This document shows, piece by piece, positions 1 to 9,907 of a DNA stretch of 20,978 nt. The notes below the pieces were generated by a model. The model was not told the DNA's origin. It did no database searches and saw only the letters and a program-made list of their open reading frames with translations. Location of the stretch: the NCBI GenBank assembly GCA_009733575.1, contig ML770081.1, positions 1 to 20,978 of the forward strand. Direction: 5' to 3'. The DNA comes from Gymnopus androsaceus JB14 (Eukaryota > Basidiomycota > Agaricomycetes > Agaricales > Omphalotaceae). The position numbers were made by a program, and so were the translations under genes. Numbering within the stretch: position 1 is the first letter of the stretch; every line of letters starts with the position of its first letter.

Positions 1-313
1 TGTTAAAGCCCTAATCTTGGACAGAACTGAGGTTGCCTGAGGTGTCCTGGAGCATCCTGAGGTGTCCTGAGGCATCCTGAGGTGTCCTGGGGCATCCTGG
101 GGCATCCTGAGGTGTCCTCAAGGCTCCCTCAGGCTGCACTCAGGCTGTGTTAAGGCTGCAACCAGGCTCCCTCAGGTGTATTAGGATATGTGCAAATTCC
201 TGAGTAACCCAGGTCACCTGGGTCACCTGGGTGACCTAGGTAGCCCAGGTCATTTTAAGTGAGCCTATCAGGCCACCCTAGGTGGCCTGGGCACAAACCA
301 TTTTTGCTGATGA
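1..313. repeat. GC-rich minisatellite and palindromic CCTGG/CCTAGG repeat
   Basis: Positions about 25-120 are an imperfect tandem array built on short units such as GGTGTCCTGAGG and GGCATCCTGAGG. Positions about 200-295 hold short palindromic blocks of CACCTGGGTGACC and CCACCCTAGGTGG type. The right end (TTTTTGCTGATG, just before 314) resembles the end of the small elements at 8728-8985 and 19594-20349, which finish GGTTTTGCTGATG. The stretch may therefore be the right part of a related, degenerate element that removed the 5' end of the kinase-like gene. No gene is visible here. Confidence 0.6.
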
Positions 314-1147
314 ATGCAGCACAATTTCAATGTATCAGCTCAAAACTCGGTCAACTTTAAGTGCATTGATGTGAAGCTTGATGCTCAATACCAACCAAGG
401 TTTGTTAGCGGTACCTCACAGACTATCACTGGCATCTTGGACAGTACTCACTTTGCTCAAGGAGCAATGAAGCTTGTGTTTGATGTAAGTAACTGTTGGC
501 ATTCCCAATTCCAGGCTCTCATTGCGCCCTTTACAGTTACAATTGGGCAGGCATGAGTTTGTAGCAAAACGCTACAATGAATTCAGCGATGAAGTATTTT
601 TGGACTTCAAAAAGCTTAACAAAAACCAAAAATTAATTTCACTTGATGCATGGCGTCTCATCCAGTGCCAGGCATTTCTTGACAGCTTCTATGAACATGC
701 TAATGGAGTGCAAAGGATTGACCGCAGTATGTAGATGTACCTAAGCTTTAAAACTGTCCTTTGACTGATTTTATTTCATAGACATCACTTTCTCAAAATG
801 TTTTCTTCTTCAGGAAAGAGGATTTCAACCAAGAAAAGCATCTGGAATTGATTATATTGATGGTGAGGGCAGTGGTTTGACATGGCTTATTGAACCAAAA
901 AGAAGGCCCATGTTTGAAAAGTATACTGGAACAATGGTGCATACGTGACCCTTCTTTGGTGGCCTCACTTCAGAGACTGTCCATGTATTTGCTCATTTTG
1001 TTCTTTTGTTCACTGGGAGAACCTCATAGTTGCTGATCTTCAAGGTAATCAATCCATACCCATTTTATGCTGTCTCATTACTGACATTAAAGCTTATAGG
1101 AACTCTTGCTTCAGTGGATGGAAAAAATGTTCTCATCCTCTTTGACC

Positions 1148-2003
1148 TAGGGTTTTAAGGTCCAATTCAATGAACTGCAAATAAACCGTGAATTGCATTG
1201 GATTGCACTGTAAAATGCACTGCTGAAGGCTGCACTGATGCACAGTTTAAATCAGTGCCAGTTCATGGTGCATTCAATTTTTGAAAATTACTTAAACTGC
1301 CTTGCATTGTTGGAATATCAGATTTTGATGTACAAGCTGGATACAGCTATGTCATGATGATATCATGGTTTCATCATATTTACATCATATCTATGCTATA
1401 TTCGCACCTTATATCACTATTGCATCATAGGTGATATCATTACTTCACATAGTATCCACTTACTATATTTGATAGCTATGACGTATGCTTTCTAGGAGTA
1501 TAAATACAGGTTGTAGATAGACATGTACTTTACCTGTTTGCCTTAGGATCTTTGTTCCAAGATCCATACAAGGTCAAACATTTTATCATTTGTCAATATC
1601 CTTGTCACCTTGCTGGTGTTATAAGGTGTATTCCTACATGCATCAGTTTAAATCTGTGCAAATTAATACTGATACAAACAGAGCTATGAGCACTCTTATC
1701 ATGCTGAAATTACATTTCCAATAGTATATACATGATAAACAGGACATCTACCAGCTGGGTTGGCATTATTATGCTGAGGTACTCTATTTTTGGATGTAAG
1801 AATGACCAGTTCAAGCCAGTTTAAATTGTGAATTGCATTAAACTGCACTGAAAAATGCACTGCTAAATATTGCACTGATGGACCATTTAAACCAGTGCCA
1901 GTTTACAGTTCATCCAGGTTTCAAAAAATCATGCACTGGTGCAATTCATGATTCATTGAAAATTTAGCAAATAAACTGAATTGAAATGGACCTTAAAACC
2001 CTA
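1148..2003. mobile_element. Non-autonomous hAT-type element with 8-bp target duplication
   Basis: The ends are inverted repeats: TAGGGTTTTAAGGTCC at 1148 and its complement ending at 2003. It is flanked by a perfect 8-bp direct repeat CTTTGACC (1140-1147 and 2004-2011). An 8-bp duplication and YAGGG-type termini are typical of hAT transposons. No transposase frame is present, so it is a MITE-like derivative. A subterminal block of about 95 bp is repeated in direct, not inverted, orientation (about 1190-1287 and 1830-1928), rich in TGCACTG motifs. It sits inside the coding part of the kinase-like gene and itself contains a solo LTR. Confidence 0.85.
1308..1638. mobile_element. Solo LTR (probably Ty1/copia-type) nested in the hAT element
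   Basis: The segment starts TGTTGGAAT and ends ATTCCTACA, an imperfect inverted terminal pair with the TG...CA ends of LTRs. It is flanked by a perfect 5-bp duplication TGCAT (1303-1307 and 1639-1643). It contains a promoter-like GTATAAATAC at about 1499. No internal retroelement sequence or second LTR is present, so it is a solo LTR left by recombination. The copia assignment rests only on size and terminal style. Confidence 0.8.
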
Positions 2004-2294
2004 CTTTGACCCCATGACTCACACTATCAATGTGTAAGTACAAGTTCAAGCTATATATACTCTATTGACTGTCTATATAGTACATCTGGGTGTGGTGATC
2101 ATGGCAAAGATGGAATCAAAGTATTTGAAGAACACCACATCTGCGGGCCTGTCTGTACAGCAATGGGGTTCAATGATGAAGTGGAGAATACCAATGATGA
2201 GGATGATGAACTTGCAAAAGATCAGGAGAAAACCAGGCTCCATCCGAAACCTGCTCCAAGAACCAGGCCTTGCTTCGATCCCATCCATGACTAG

Positions 2295-3206
2295 GTATTT
2301 TGTAGTTTTGTTGATGTTTGAATAAATCCCCCCCAATTCATTCAAATTGGTGCGCGCCCACTAATAGCTACTTGCTCAATTAATAACGACACATCAAGCA
2401 ATTGTAATATACAATAGCAAGAACATGGCGGTATTATTCTGAGGCAAGAGCAGAAGTGGAGGGAGATCTAGCTTCAAAGAGTGAAGGCCATGCAAGATGT
2501 GTGTGAAGCAGAGGAAGGGAGAAAAAGCAGCGCCGCATGCATTAAGCTGGAAGCAGTCAGTGGTTAAACAAAGACTACTCAAAGAAAAGCTTTGGCACAC
2601 ACCAGAAACCATGACCCATCCTACAAGAAATTAGTAGCTTTTGAGCTTTGAAAGCTGCGCGGGTGAGAACTGAGCAAGCAAAACATGTGAGCACAAGCAG
2701 CAGGGTGAGAGGCAAGGGCAAAAGAATAGCGACGCGTGAGGGCTGGTGCTCCTAGCACTTTGAGGTGCTACCTGCTCTGGTGAGAGAGTTAGCTATGCCT
2801 CTAGGCTTTGAGCTGCCGGTAGTCCCCATAAATATGCTAAATGAAATAGAAAAAGGGTGCGTTGAGTGTAGCACTTACCGGGCATACTAGAGCTTGCACG
2901 GCCTAACCAATAGGAAACAATAGGAAAAGGGTCTGAGATGGTGCCAGGTAGCAAGATCCAGCGAGCTGAGCAATGGCGGATCCTAGGTTGAAAGGGTAGA
3001 GCCAAAAGAGATTAAACAACTTGGCACGTGAATTCAATCAAATTCACCATGGGCTACATGACCCAGGATCACTTGACAACTGTACTGAAGCTTACCAGAA
3101 GGAAGTAAAACCCATTGTTGTGGTGGTTGAGTTGGTTTGAATCAACAAATGCGAACGCACAGTCATGTCAAGTTGTGTCACATGCCAGTCCAAGCCTGGG
3201 CCGGTG
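2295..3206. other. Gene-poor stretch, nothing recognisable
   Basis: Open frames are 90 codons or shorter, on both strands, with no recognisable motifs. The sequence is purine-rich around 2440-2730. No repeats or RNA genes were identified. Confidence 0.5.
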
Positions 3207-3256
3207 TTTGTTCAGGCATCTAGGATTGGGGGAGCAATCCTAAATGCCTGAACAAA
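3207..3256. repeat. Short perfect-type hairpin
   Basis: Two 22-bp arms (3207-3228 and 3235-3256) are inverted copies with one mismatch, around a 6-base loop GGGGAG. It could be a terminal remnant of a small fold-back element. No gene lies close enough to suggest a terminator. Confidence 0.6.
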
Positions 3257-3307
3257 CAAAGCCTCAGATACGGCCCGAACAATCAATCGTTGGAAATATT
3301 TTCATTT

Positions 3308-3342
3308 CAAAATAATTTGAAGCTCACAGCTTCCGCCTACCG
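3308..3342 (+). repeat. 35-bp direct repeat, left copy
   Basis: This is identical base for base to 4291-4325. The two copies bracket the integrase-core relic exactly: the relic's reading frame can be followed from just after this copy. Confidence 0.85.
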
Positions 3343-4212
3343 TATTCTGTTGCCGGCTTGACAATTCCAAATTTAACCTTTCCCCCTCACGTCATCTTGA
3401 AAAGCACACAAAACACACCAATAGAGGGATTTTGGCGCTGGTTTCATGACAAGGCTGGAAAAATCTCAAAGAAGTGCTTCTTCAGGGACAGACAGAGTAT
3501 ATATTTAACACAGCCTATTCAGCCCATTTGTTGAGTATTCTGTTTCTCACTGCCAATACAATGCTGATCAGTTTATATGTCACTCTTCTATTGGATTTTT
3601 GTGCCATTACTTCAGAGTGAGCTCGACAACTTCCAGCAGTGGTGGAACAATCACAACTTATCAGGAAAACTTCCCTAATGCCCAGGCAGCCTAGGCCACC
3701 CTAGAGACACCCCCCTAATCCCAGGACACTTGAAGAAACCTGGGGAAATCTGGGGGAAACCTGAAGATCCCTGGTGTCCCTGGAGATCCCTGGGGATCTT
3801 TGGGGGCAAAATACCTTTACCTAGAGTCCCTAGGACTAGGGGGGTGTCTCTAGGGTGGCCTGGACTGCCTGGGAAATAGGTTTTTTTCCTGATGAAGATT
3901 CGCAACCAAGTAAAAAAGGACATGCCATACCCTTCTCAGCTGAACGGAATAGACTGTTGCATAGAGATTCCGAAAGAGGCAGTTACTCAACTTTGCGAAT
4001 TCTTGGAGGAGGACACTGGTGTGTCTCGAGAGGAATGCTTCCGCTGGTACTCGAATGAGTTTGCTCAGACTGCATCAACGACCTGGGAAAGCATTGGCAA
4101 GCCAGCTGTTAACTTTGGTAGTGCTTGGGATGTATTTGCGCAGATGGCGCCTCTGATTTTACAGAAGTACAGTAGTAGTAGGAGGTACATGGTACGCACT
4201 ACAGTTCTATGA
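3343..4212 (+). pseudogene. Integrase-core transposon protein, C-terminal relic
   Basis: Reading from 3343 gives an open segment with NTPIEGFWRWF (about 3403-3435), reminiscent of the H/N-x-PIER-W motif in mushroom 'integrase core domain' proteins. After an unclear junction (in-frame TGA near 3515, or an intron ending about 3564) it continues as LLQSELDNFQQWWNNHN (to 3657). It resumes at 3895 as KIRNQVKKDMP and runs to the stop ending at 4212, with a D-C-x-I-x-P block and a tail of about 70 residues. The gap between WNNHN and KIRNQ is filled exactly by the fold-back element at 3659-3894, which suggests a gene hit by an insertion. The N-terminal catalytic part is absent. The family call relies on remembered motif order. 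Confidence 0.5.
3659..3894. mobile_element. Fold-back MITE-like element (236 bp)
   Basis: The ends read TATCAGGAAAAC and GTTTTTTTCCTGATG. Inside them a long inverted pair follows: CCCAGGCAG, GGCCACCCTAGAGACAC (from 3681), mirrored as GTGTCTCTAGGGTGGCC, CTGCCTGGG (to 3873). The interior is G/C-run rich. The terminal sequence is close to the CATCAGCAAAACC ends of the elements at 8728-8985 and 19594-20349, so it is probably related. It interrupts the integrase-core relic in its coding sequence. Confidence 0.7.
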
Positions 4213-4290
4213 TGTCATATTCCAAAAAGTTCGTTTGTACACAGAAATATTGTGTCATTACCCGAAAGGGCCAACCGGTTGTGACGGCGG

Positions 4291-4325
4291 CAAAATAATT
4301 TGAAGCTCACAGCTTCCGCCTACCG
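4291..4325 (+). repeat. 35-bp direct repeat, right copy
   Basis: Identical to 3308-3342; 948 bp separate the copies. It is too long to be a normal transposase target duplication. Confidence 0.85.
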
Positions 4326-5306
4326 CAATGCCATCTTCCCTTGAGCGCGTATCAAGGTCCTATCATTGTTTGTACCGAGGCGTACCCGTGGCATCGGCAA
4401 TACCATCTGGCAGATTTTTTTCGATGCGGATAACATGACTTTATGATAAGAGAGATCAGTGTTGAATTGACCAAGGAATTGATAGAACAATCTATGCGGA
4501 TACGGGCGCTGAGACATCAGCACCACGTTGATTGCATGAGCCCGAAACCAATACTTTAGAATGCTACAACAGTTGTGTGCACAATTAACAATGACGTAAA
4601 GTTGAGAGTCTTTGACTAACATGCGCGGTAAGGAATTGTTTCAGTCGTTATTTTTTGCGGTCTCAAACCAATGCCTACCCCGCTGCTGGTACTCTTGGAT
4701 AATATAATGTATACACAGGTGCAGTGACATTCGATTGATGAAATATTGACATCTATAAGCAAAACGTAAATGGTATCCGCTCCTCGTCTCCTCGATCTCC
4801 AGAACTCTGACAGCTGTCAAAGAGCTGTCAAACTTCTCTGGAGGGATTGATCCGTCCCACTCAGATCCTGATATTTATCACTTTACCCTGAGTGTCACTA
4901 GGTGTCACAAAAGTCCAGACCTCTTGGCCCGGTCGGAGCTTTTTACGATGCCCGTTCTGCTGTGACGTTTCTGGAAATCTCTGCAACGGGTACTCTTGCT
5001 CTAGAGACATTCCGAATGTATTGGTTTTCTCTAAATAGATTTTTTGATCAATAGCCAGCTACTTAGGCTCGCTCGAATCTGCCATGGGTGGTGCAATCAA
5101 GCTCAATGCCATCTGCAGCCGCTGTTTTGGAAGTATCAAATCAGCGCCTACCCCCTATTGGTGTTCTCGGATGATATGACATGTCCACAGGTGCAGATAT
5201 TAGATTTATGAAATGTTGACAGATCTGCTTGGACATCCTTGGACATCATACAAATACACATCTCCCTGTTATCGATAGCGAACCAACTTAGGCTCCCTCT
5301 TCTGTC
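4326..5306 (+). promoter_or_regulatory. Upstream region of the 7-TM gene, containing a tandem duplication of itself
   Basis: Two related blocks occur in the same order. Block 1: 4651-4750 plus 5050-5113. Block 2: 5124-5220 plus 5274-5333. The first part of each shares GCCTACCCC, CACAGGTGCAG and GATGAAATATTGAC-like segments. The second part shares ACTTAGGCTC and then ATGGGTGGTGCAATCAAGCTC, which is the start codon and first codons of the gene. The copy at 5084 keeps only about 10 codons and then diverges, so it is a truncated 5' duplicate. Part of the region (4335-4745) also resembles 14350-14560 upstream of the DUF3328 gene. GTGTCAC is directly repeated at about 4891-4907. No other gene is visible. 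Confidence 0.65.
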
Positions 5307-6760
5307 ATGGGTGGTGCAATCAAGCTCGATGCCGTTTCACTCGTCTCCATTTTTACTGAGTGTATCCTCTATGGCAAGTAATATTCAATATGTTGAACTT
5401 TCCACTATCATATTAATGGACTATACTTCACGCTTCAGGTTATTTTTCAGTGCTGGCTGTGATTGCATTATATATATTGCTCAGTAAGCGCGCAAAGCAC
5501 CAGAAGCTGAATAAGCCCATGGTGGCTGTCTCAATTGTCATGTTCATCCTCGGAACTATTGTGAGACTTGACTATTAAATAGTCGATTATTATTATTATC
5601 ATTTGGAAGGGAACTGATTCATATGCATTTTAGCATGCTGGTGTTGATTTGCGTCGTCTATTGGTGGCCTTCCTAGACCAATCAGATGATACAGGTGGTG
5701 CCATTGCCTACCTTTCAGAAGTTAACACCGTTTTGTATGCAATAAAGAGCACTGCATACTGCATGCAAACTCTAATTGGCGATGGCTTTGTGGTGAGTAT
5801 CTACTCTTTAGAATTTTACAGTGCCCATAATCATAAAATACAGCTTTATCGCCTTTACTTGGTATGGAATGGAAAGAAAATCATTGTTATTCCAATTGCC
5901 ATATGCTTTGTGGCTAGCATTGGTAATTCATTATAACAATCTAGGGATATTGTATTGCTTAAATGCTAATATTTATAGGTGTTGGCATTGGTGCCCTTCA
6001 AGGCTTTGCAAGAGCATCGCCGGCGGCACCAGTATTCATCAACGACCTACAAAATTGGATTGTCTCATTTTTTTCACTCACATTATTCACCAACTTCAGC
6101 TGCACATGTAAGTCTAACTCAGGCTTATCCATATTCACAAAATTTGTCTGAAAGTAACTTTCTGTAGCGTTAATTGCGGGGCGTATTTGGTGGGTTCATC
6201 GGCGAACAATGGGCCTTGTTGTCAGCGGACACAGCTTGGTTCCTGCAGCAGTGGTCATAATTGAATCAGGAGCAATATACTCTGTCTGCCTGATTATCCT
6301 GCTATCCCTCTACCTAAGTGGCAGCTTTGCTCAATATATTGTATTGGATGCAGTGAGTTTTCATATTGTATCTATGAGATGGGATATTGAATGTTTGTCC
6401 TTTAGGTCACACAGGTTATTGTGAGTCACTGTGGATCTTGAGGTGTTTACTATCAGAGTGACTGTTAATAATCTCCAGGGAATTGTATTCTCCCTTATAA
6501 TCGTTCGAGTTGGTTTGGGACTGTCCAGTGACCAAACCGAGGGGGAAACAAAAAAGCTTACGACCCTATTTTCTTCCAACCCAACAGACTCAAGGCAGCA
6601 TCATAGTGCGTATCCCATGCGCAACATCGCTATCAAGATTGATTCAGCCACACACAATGACTCCATGGGCACAGACTTTCAGGATGGGAGGTTTGAAAAC
6701 TCAGCATTATCAGAGCAAGAATCAGGATCCCATCGAAAAGGGGCATCTGAATATCTCTGA
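5307..6760 (+). CDS. Predicted seven-transmembrane protein of an uncharacterised mushroom family, 8 exons
   Basis: Exons: 5307-5373, 5439-5560, 5634-5792, 5844-5922, 5979-6107, 6168-6352, 6406-6420 and 6479-6760, giving 345 residues. Intron 1 is GC-AG and exon 7 is only 15 nt; all junctions keep frame and restore hydrophobic segments. About seven membrane spans are visible, roughly residues 8-37, 47-66, 95-120, 128-150, 165-190, 210-235 and 240-262, followed by a polar Ser/Thr-rich tail of about 80 residues. Family-like motifs are GTIHAGVDLRRLL after span 2, LYRLYLVW in span 3, a RIWW loop after span 5, and GIVFSLIIVRVGLG at the end of span 7. I recall many uncharacterised mushroom proteins with this layout. 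A receptor-like role is conjecture. The start at 5307 is the first Met before span 1 and is supported by its duplicate at 5084. Confidence 0.85.
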
Positions 6761-7572
6761 TATTTGCATGTCTGGCTTTTTTCCGGGAAGGTTTTTGTTG
6801 GATTTCATATTTGGTTACGAGCTCGGAAGCTCATTGTTCCGTTATCTACCCCTATATACCTGTATATAAGCTGTAGTAAATGGATGCATCCGCATCCGAT
6901 TGTCCTTGCTTACCGCCACCAAGCAGGACAACCTGGAGTTTACTAATTGTTCTTCTTCTCCTCGAGTGACGCCGTATCGTCTATCACAACAGTTTTTTTG
7001 TGTCTATTTATGTTTTCTTTCTTTACTAAGCCTGTATCAAAGAGGTGCCTATTCTTATGATTTATTCTACAGTTCAAGAATCTTGAATCTGGCTCTCCTT
7101 TTCCTTTTCTTAAATTTGATTTTTGGTTTAGTTTGGTGTTCTGGATGGCTCGGGTCATCGTATATTGGATTTATCTGGAGACTGGGGATTAGGTGGAGAA
7201 GTTTATCTGGATTCTGATGAAATGTGCAGGTGCTGATATATGACCTGAAAGCCTGAAACTGTACACTTAACAACCATTTGCATAATTCATTGTAGTAGCT
7301 AAATGTCTCTGGGCTTCTAGCTAAGGGGAATACACTACTCATTATCCACTAATTACCCCAACAATCTCAGATCCTACTATACCCTCTCTCTGCTTCCACC
7401 TCCATATGCCTGGCCTCAGGGTAGGGACCATGCCTACTCCTGACTCCCTCCGAAATCCCTCACCTGTTGTAATCTCCCCTCAGCACTCAAGCCTCTCCTT
7501 TTTGTCTTTGAAGAGTAGCATGCATTCGCCAGTAACATACAAATCATTTAAGGAGCACTTGATACTTGGTAG
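6761..7572. other. Intergenic stretch, nothing recognisable
   Basis: This is T-rich sequence downstream of the 7-TM gene. Open frames reach about 105 codons but show no motif, splice structure or similarity that I recognise. Confidence 0.5.
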
Positions 7573-7819
7573 CACTGGCAAAACACATACGATGTGGCCA
7601 AGTGCTCGACAGTGTCTCCAGAGCCCCAGCACTCCAGGACACAGATGGAGTGGTCGGCACTGGGCAGAGCTCCCTGACGCCTAAAAATAGCCTTATTTGG
7701 AAATCAAAAAGGAATGTTTTACAAGTTTATATTTTTGACAGCACTGGCAAGTGCTGGGGGCTTCGGGATTGCTGGGAATTTTACATACTGCGATCAAAAT
7801 TACACATGTTTTGCCGATG
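7573..7819. mobile_element. Small element related to the one at 8728-8985
   Basis: The ends CACTGGCAAAACACAT and ATGTTTTGCCGATG form an imperfect inverted pair. The interior matches the 8728-8985 element in order: CCAGCACTCCAG-type block, then CCTTATTTGGAAAT, then ACAGCACTGGCAAGTGCTGG, a perfect short palindrome region. No coding capacity and no clear target duplication. Confidence 0.6.
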
Positions 7820-8605
7820 TGGTGGCTGAATCTGTAAAGATCTCTCGCAGCCCTACAGCCTACTTATGTTTTTTTTTTACCAAGCATCTCAAGAATCTTC
7901 GCAAAAAATTTTTATGAACAAGAACTGGAACAATTCAGTTTGAAAAAGTCACGCTTGAAATTGCATGACAGAAGAGTGACAAGGTTACTGAACAACAACA
8001 ATTGGACTCCAAAGGGGGTACTAGATATAATTATCCCAATATCCTTGCTACTTTCAGTTATCTTTTACTGTTTGTGAGATTTGTGAGTAACTGTAAACCT
8101 ATAATAACAAGGCTACATACTCAAGGTAAACATATAGTTTCCTGGACTTTGACTGTTGGAGATATCATCAGAAATCTCAACAAATAGTACTGCAATCGAA
8201 TCCATTAATGGATCCCATTGTGCACCTTATATCTGTTTTTCAGTTTGCACTGCATAAATATCAATTTTTTCTTATCTGTAGGTTTTATATTACAATTTAA
8301 ATTGTAGGTAAATCGTAGGTTGCCATTTATCACTTCAACCATGGTACTGTGAGAATAATTGGATGCTTTTTACTCTTTCAATGATCCTTCAGGCTCTGAA
8401 ATTCACTTCAATATTGACTATGTTAGATACCCATGGTAAAATCTGTAAGTGAACCAACATTATTACACAGAATAGGCAACATAGGACTGTGGCTCAGTCC
8501 TGAGGTTTAGCCAGTGTAGCATCTAAGTTCTAAGATCTCTCTGAGCAGCTCTGAAAGAAAAAGCACATCTTAGAGGGATGCTTAGGGATGGTGAGAGAAT
8601 CCAAC
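7820..8605. other. Intergenic stretch, nothing recognisable
   Basis: AT-rich sequence with short open frames only (the longest about 60 codons) and no recognisable motif. Confidence 0.5.
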
Positions 8606-8727
8606 ACCTTGATGCTAGCAGAGGCATCACCTTTTGAAGGCTCTGGAGACTCGGAACTGTAGAAATGTTTCAAACTGAATCAAGCTCTCTCTATCCAAGG
8701 AATAAGATAATTCTTTTCAACAACCCT

Positions 8728-8985
8728 CATCAGCAAAACCTGTATGACGTGGACAGTGCTTGAGCGAACTGTCCAGAGTTCCCAGTGCTCCAGCATCCCA
8801 GCACTCAGATGGTCCGGCCGATGCAGGAGGGGGGCTCCCAGAAGCTCCCAGAGGCCGCAAAATTACCTTATTTGGAAATAACGTATAATTTTATATTTCT
8901 GACAGCACTGGCAAGTGCTGGCCAGCGCTGGAAATTTTAAGTATTGCTGTGGAAATTAAAATGCAAAATACAAGTTTTGCTGATG
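8728..8985. mobile_element. CATCAGCAAAACC-type small element, complete copy in arm A
   Basis: It starts CATCAGCAAAACCTG and ends CAAGTTTTGCTGATG, nearly perfect inverted ends over 258 bp. The interior has CTGGAG/CCAGCACT blocks and the palindromic GCACTGGCAAGTGC, shared with 7573-7819. Its right half (from 8842) is missing from arm B, where only 19412-19525 remains. Confidence 0.7.
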
Positions 8986-9478
8986 CTCAAGATATTATAT
9001 TATTTCTATGAGTCATAGCACAGGCATAACTTGTCAATAAGATTGCGATGGCACATCTGACCCATCCAATTGTTATCTCCAATGTATCCTTCCTCAAGTG
9101 CAAGTTGTCTCCATATGTTGCATGATGACAGTGGCCAATGAATGAGTGATACTTGGCACTTGATTAATGATTACCGGATATTGTGTCAATTGATAAAGAA
9201 AAGGAATGAGGAGGAATACACAAATGAAGGAATAGGATGGTTAGCAAGTTCTGTATGAGACTGCAGGAAAGAGCCTAGAGGAGACTCAATAGCCAATGTT
9301 TCTTGATGCAGTAGCTGCCCTCATCGAGTCTCCATTGTGTCTGTGCTTGTATGTGCTCAAGTTGAAGCTAAGCTGGACATGCAAGTTGTTGTATGAGCTT
9401 TCGATATCAATTTTGTAGCCTCGTGGTCATAACTCAGAGGATGGTTTCCGTTTGAATCATTGCGAGTGGCATCAATGG
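8842..9478. other. 637-bp segment present only in arm A
   Basis: Arm B passes directly from the base pairing with 9479 to the base pairing with 8841. The missing piece includes the right half of the small element at 8728-8985. That element is intact here and has a full-length relative at 7573-7819, so a deletion in arm B is more likely than an insertion in arm A. No gene is recognised within it. Confidence 0.75.
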
Positions 9479-9907
9479 TATGACAATGGGAGAAAAAACA
9501 CAAGAAAAGCAATGTTGAAGCAGGAAAGTATTTCCGGCAAAACCTCGGCATGACAGCAATTGCATGATCTTTCCATGCCGGAAGTGGGTTGTCAGGTGCC
9601 AATGGGGTTCTCAAAAAGTTTGCCCCAAGGATTAGACCTTAAATCTGCTCCAGATTGCCAAGGCATGAAGCTATTTGAGAGTCAATGATGTTACATGTAG
9701 TTGATTATCTTTCAATTTCAAAATTGCTAATAAAAATGATCAGAAATGTCAAAATAGTGGTAAGTGTTGAGAATCTGGAGAATGCACAAGAATACTCAAG
9801 CATCTTTGGGATACTTAGTCATGTCATAAATGTAGTGTTGTAGAATATTGCGAAATGTTTACAAGTAGTTTATAGTGGTAACAATAATGGCAATGGACAT
9901 GTGCTTG

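Larger units (their letters stand above)
314..2294 (+). pseudogene. Alpha-kinase-like (MHCK/EF2K-type) pseudogene, split by a nested transposon
   Basis: The pieces in order are: 314-484 (FAQGAMKLVFD), 537-726 (FVAKRY), 782-1044 (GLTWLIEP, then FAHF and after a frame change LIVADLQ), 1100-1147 (LFD) and 2012-2033 plus 2081-2294 (GDHGKDGI and an H-x6-C-type block). This order matches the alpha-kinase fold as it occurs in mushroom proteins: lysine region, EP motif, DLQG, then GDHG and a zinc-binding-like end. Introns at 485-536, 727-781, 1045-1099 and 2034-2080 have GT/AG ends. Breaks seen: an in-frame TGA at 946-948, a frameshift between FAHF and the DLQ segment, and an 856-bp element at 1148-2003. 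Removing the element and one target copy gives an in-frame FDPMTHT. Upstream is repeat DNA, so the N-terminus is probably missing. An AATAAA-like signal follows at about 2321. The family call is from remembered motifs. Confidence 0.75.

Noticed and set aside
2065..2345. Short frames on both strands (86 and 90 codons) as genes
   Set aside because: They are shadows of the final exon of the kinase-like pseudogene, which reads in a third frame as GDHGKDGI.
4320..4622. 100-codon minus-strand frame as a gene
   Set aside because: It lies over the upstream module shared with 14350-14560, has no motif, and its relative there does not keep the frame.
6900..7342. Frames of 91-105 codons downstream of the 7-TM gene
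   Set aside because: They are T-rich sequence giving Leu/Phe-rich peptides with no start context, motif or partner exon.
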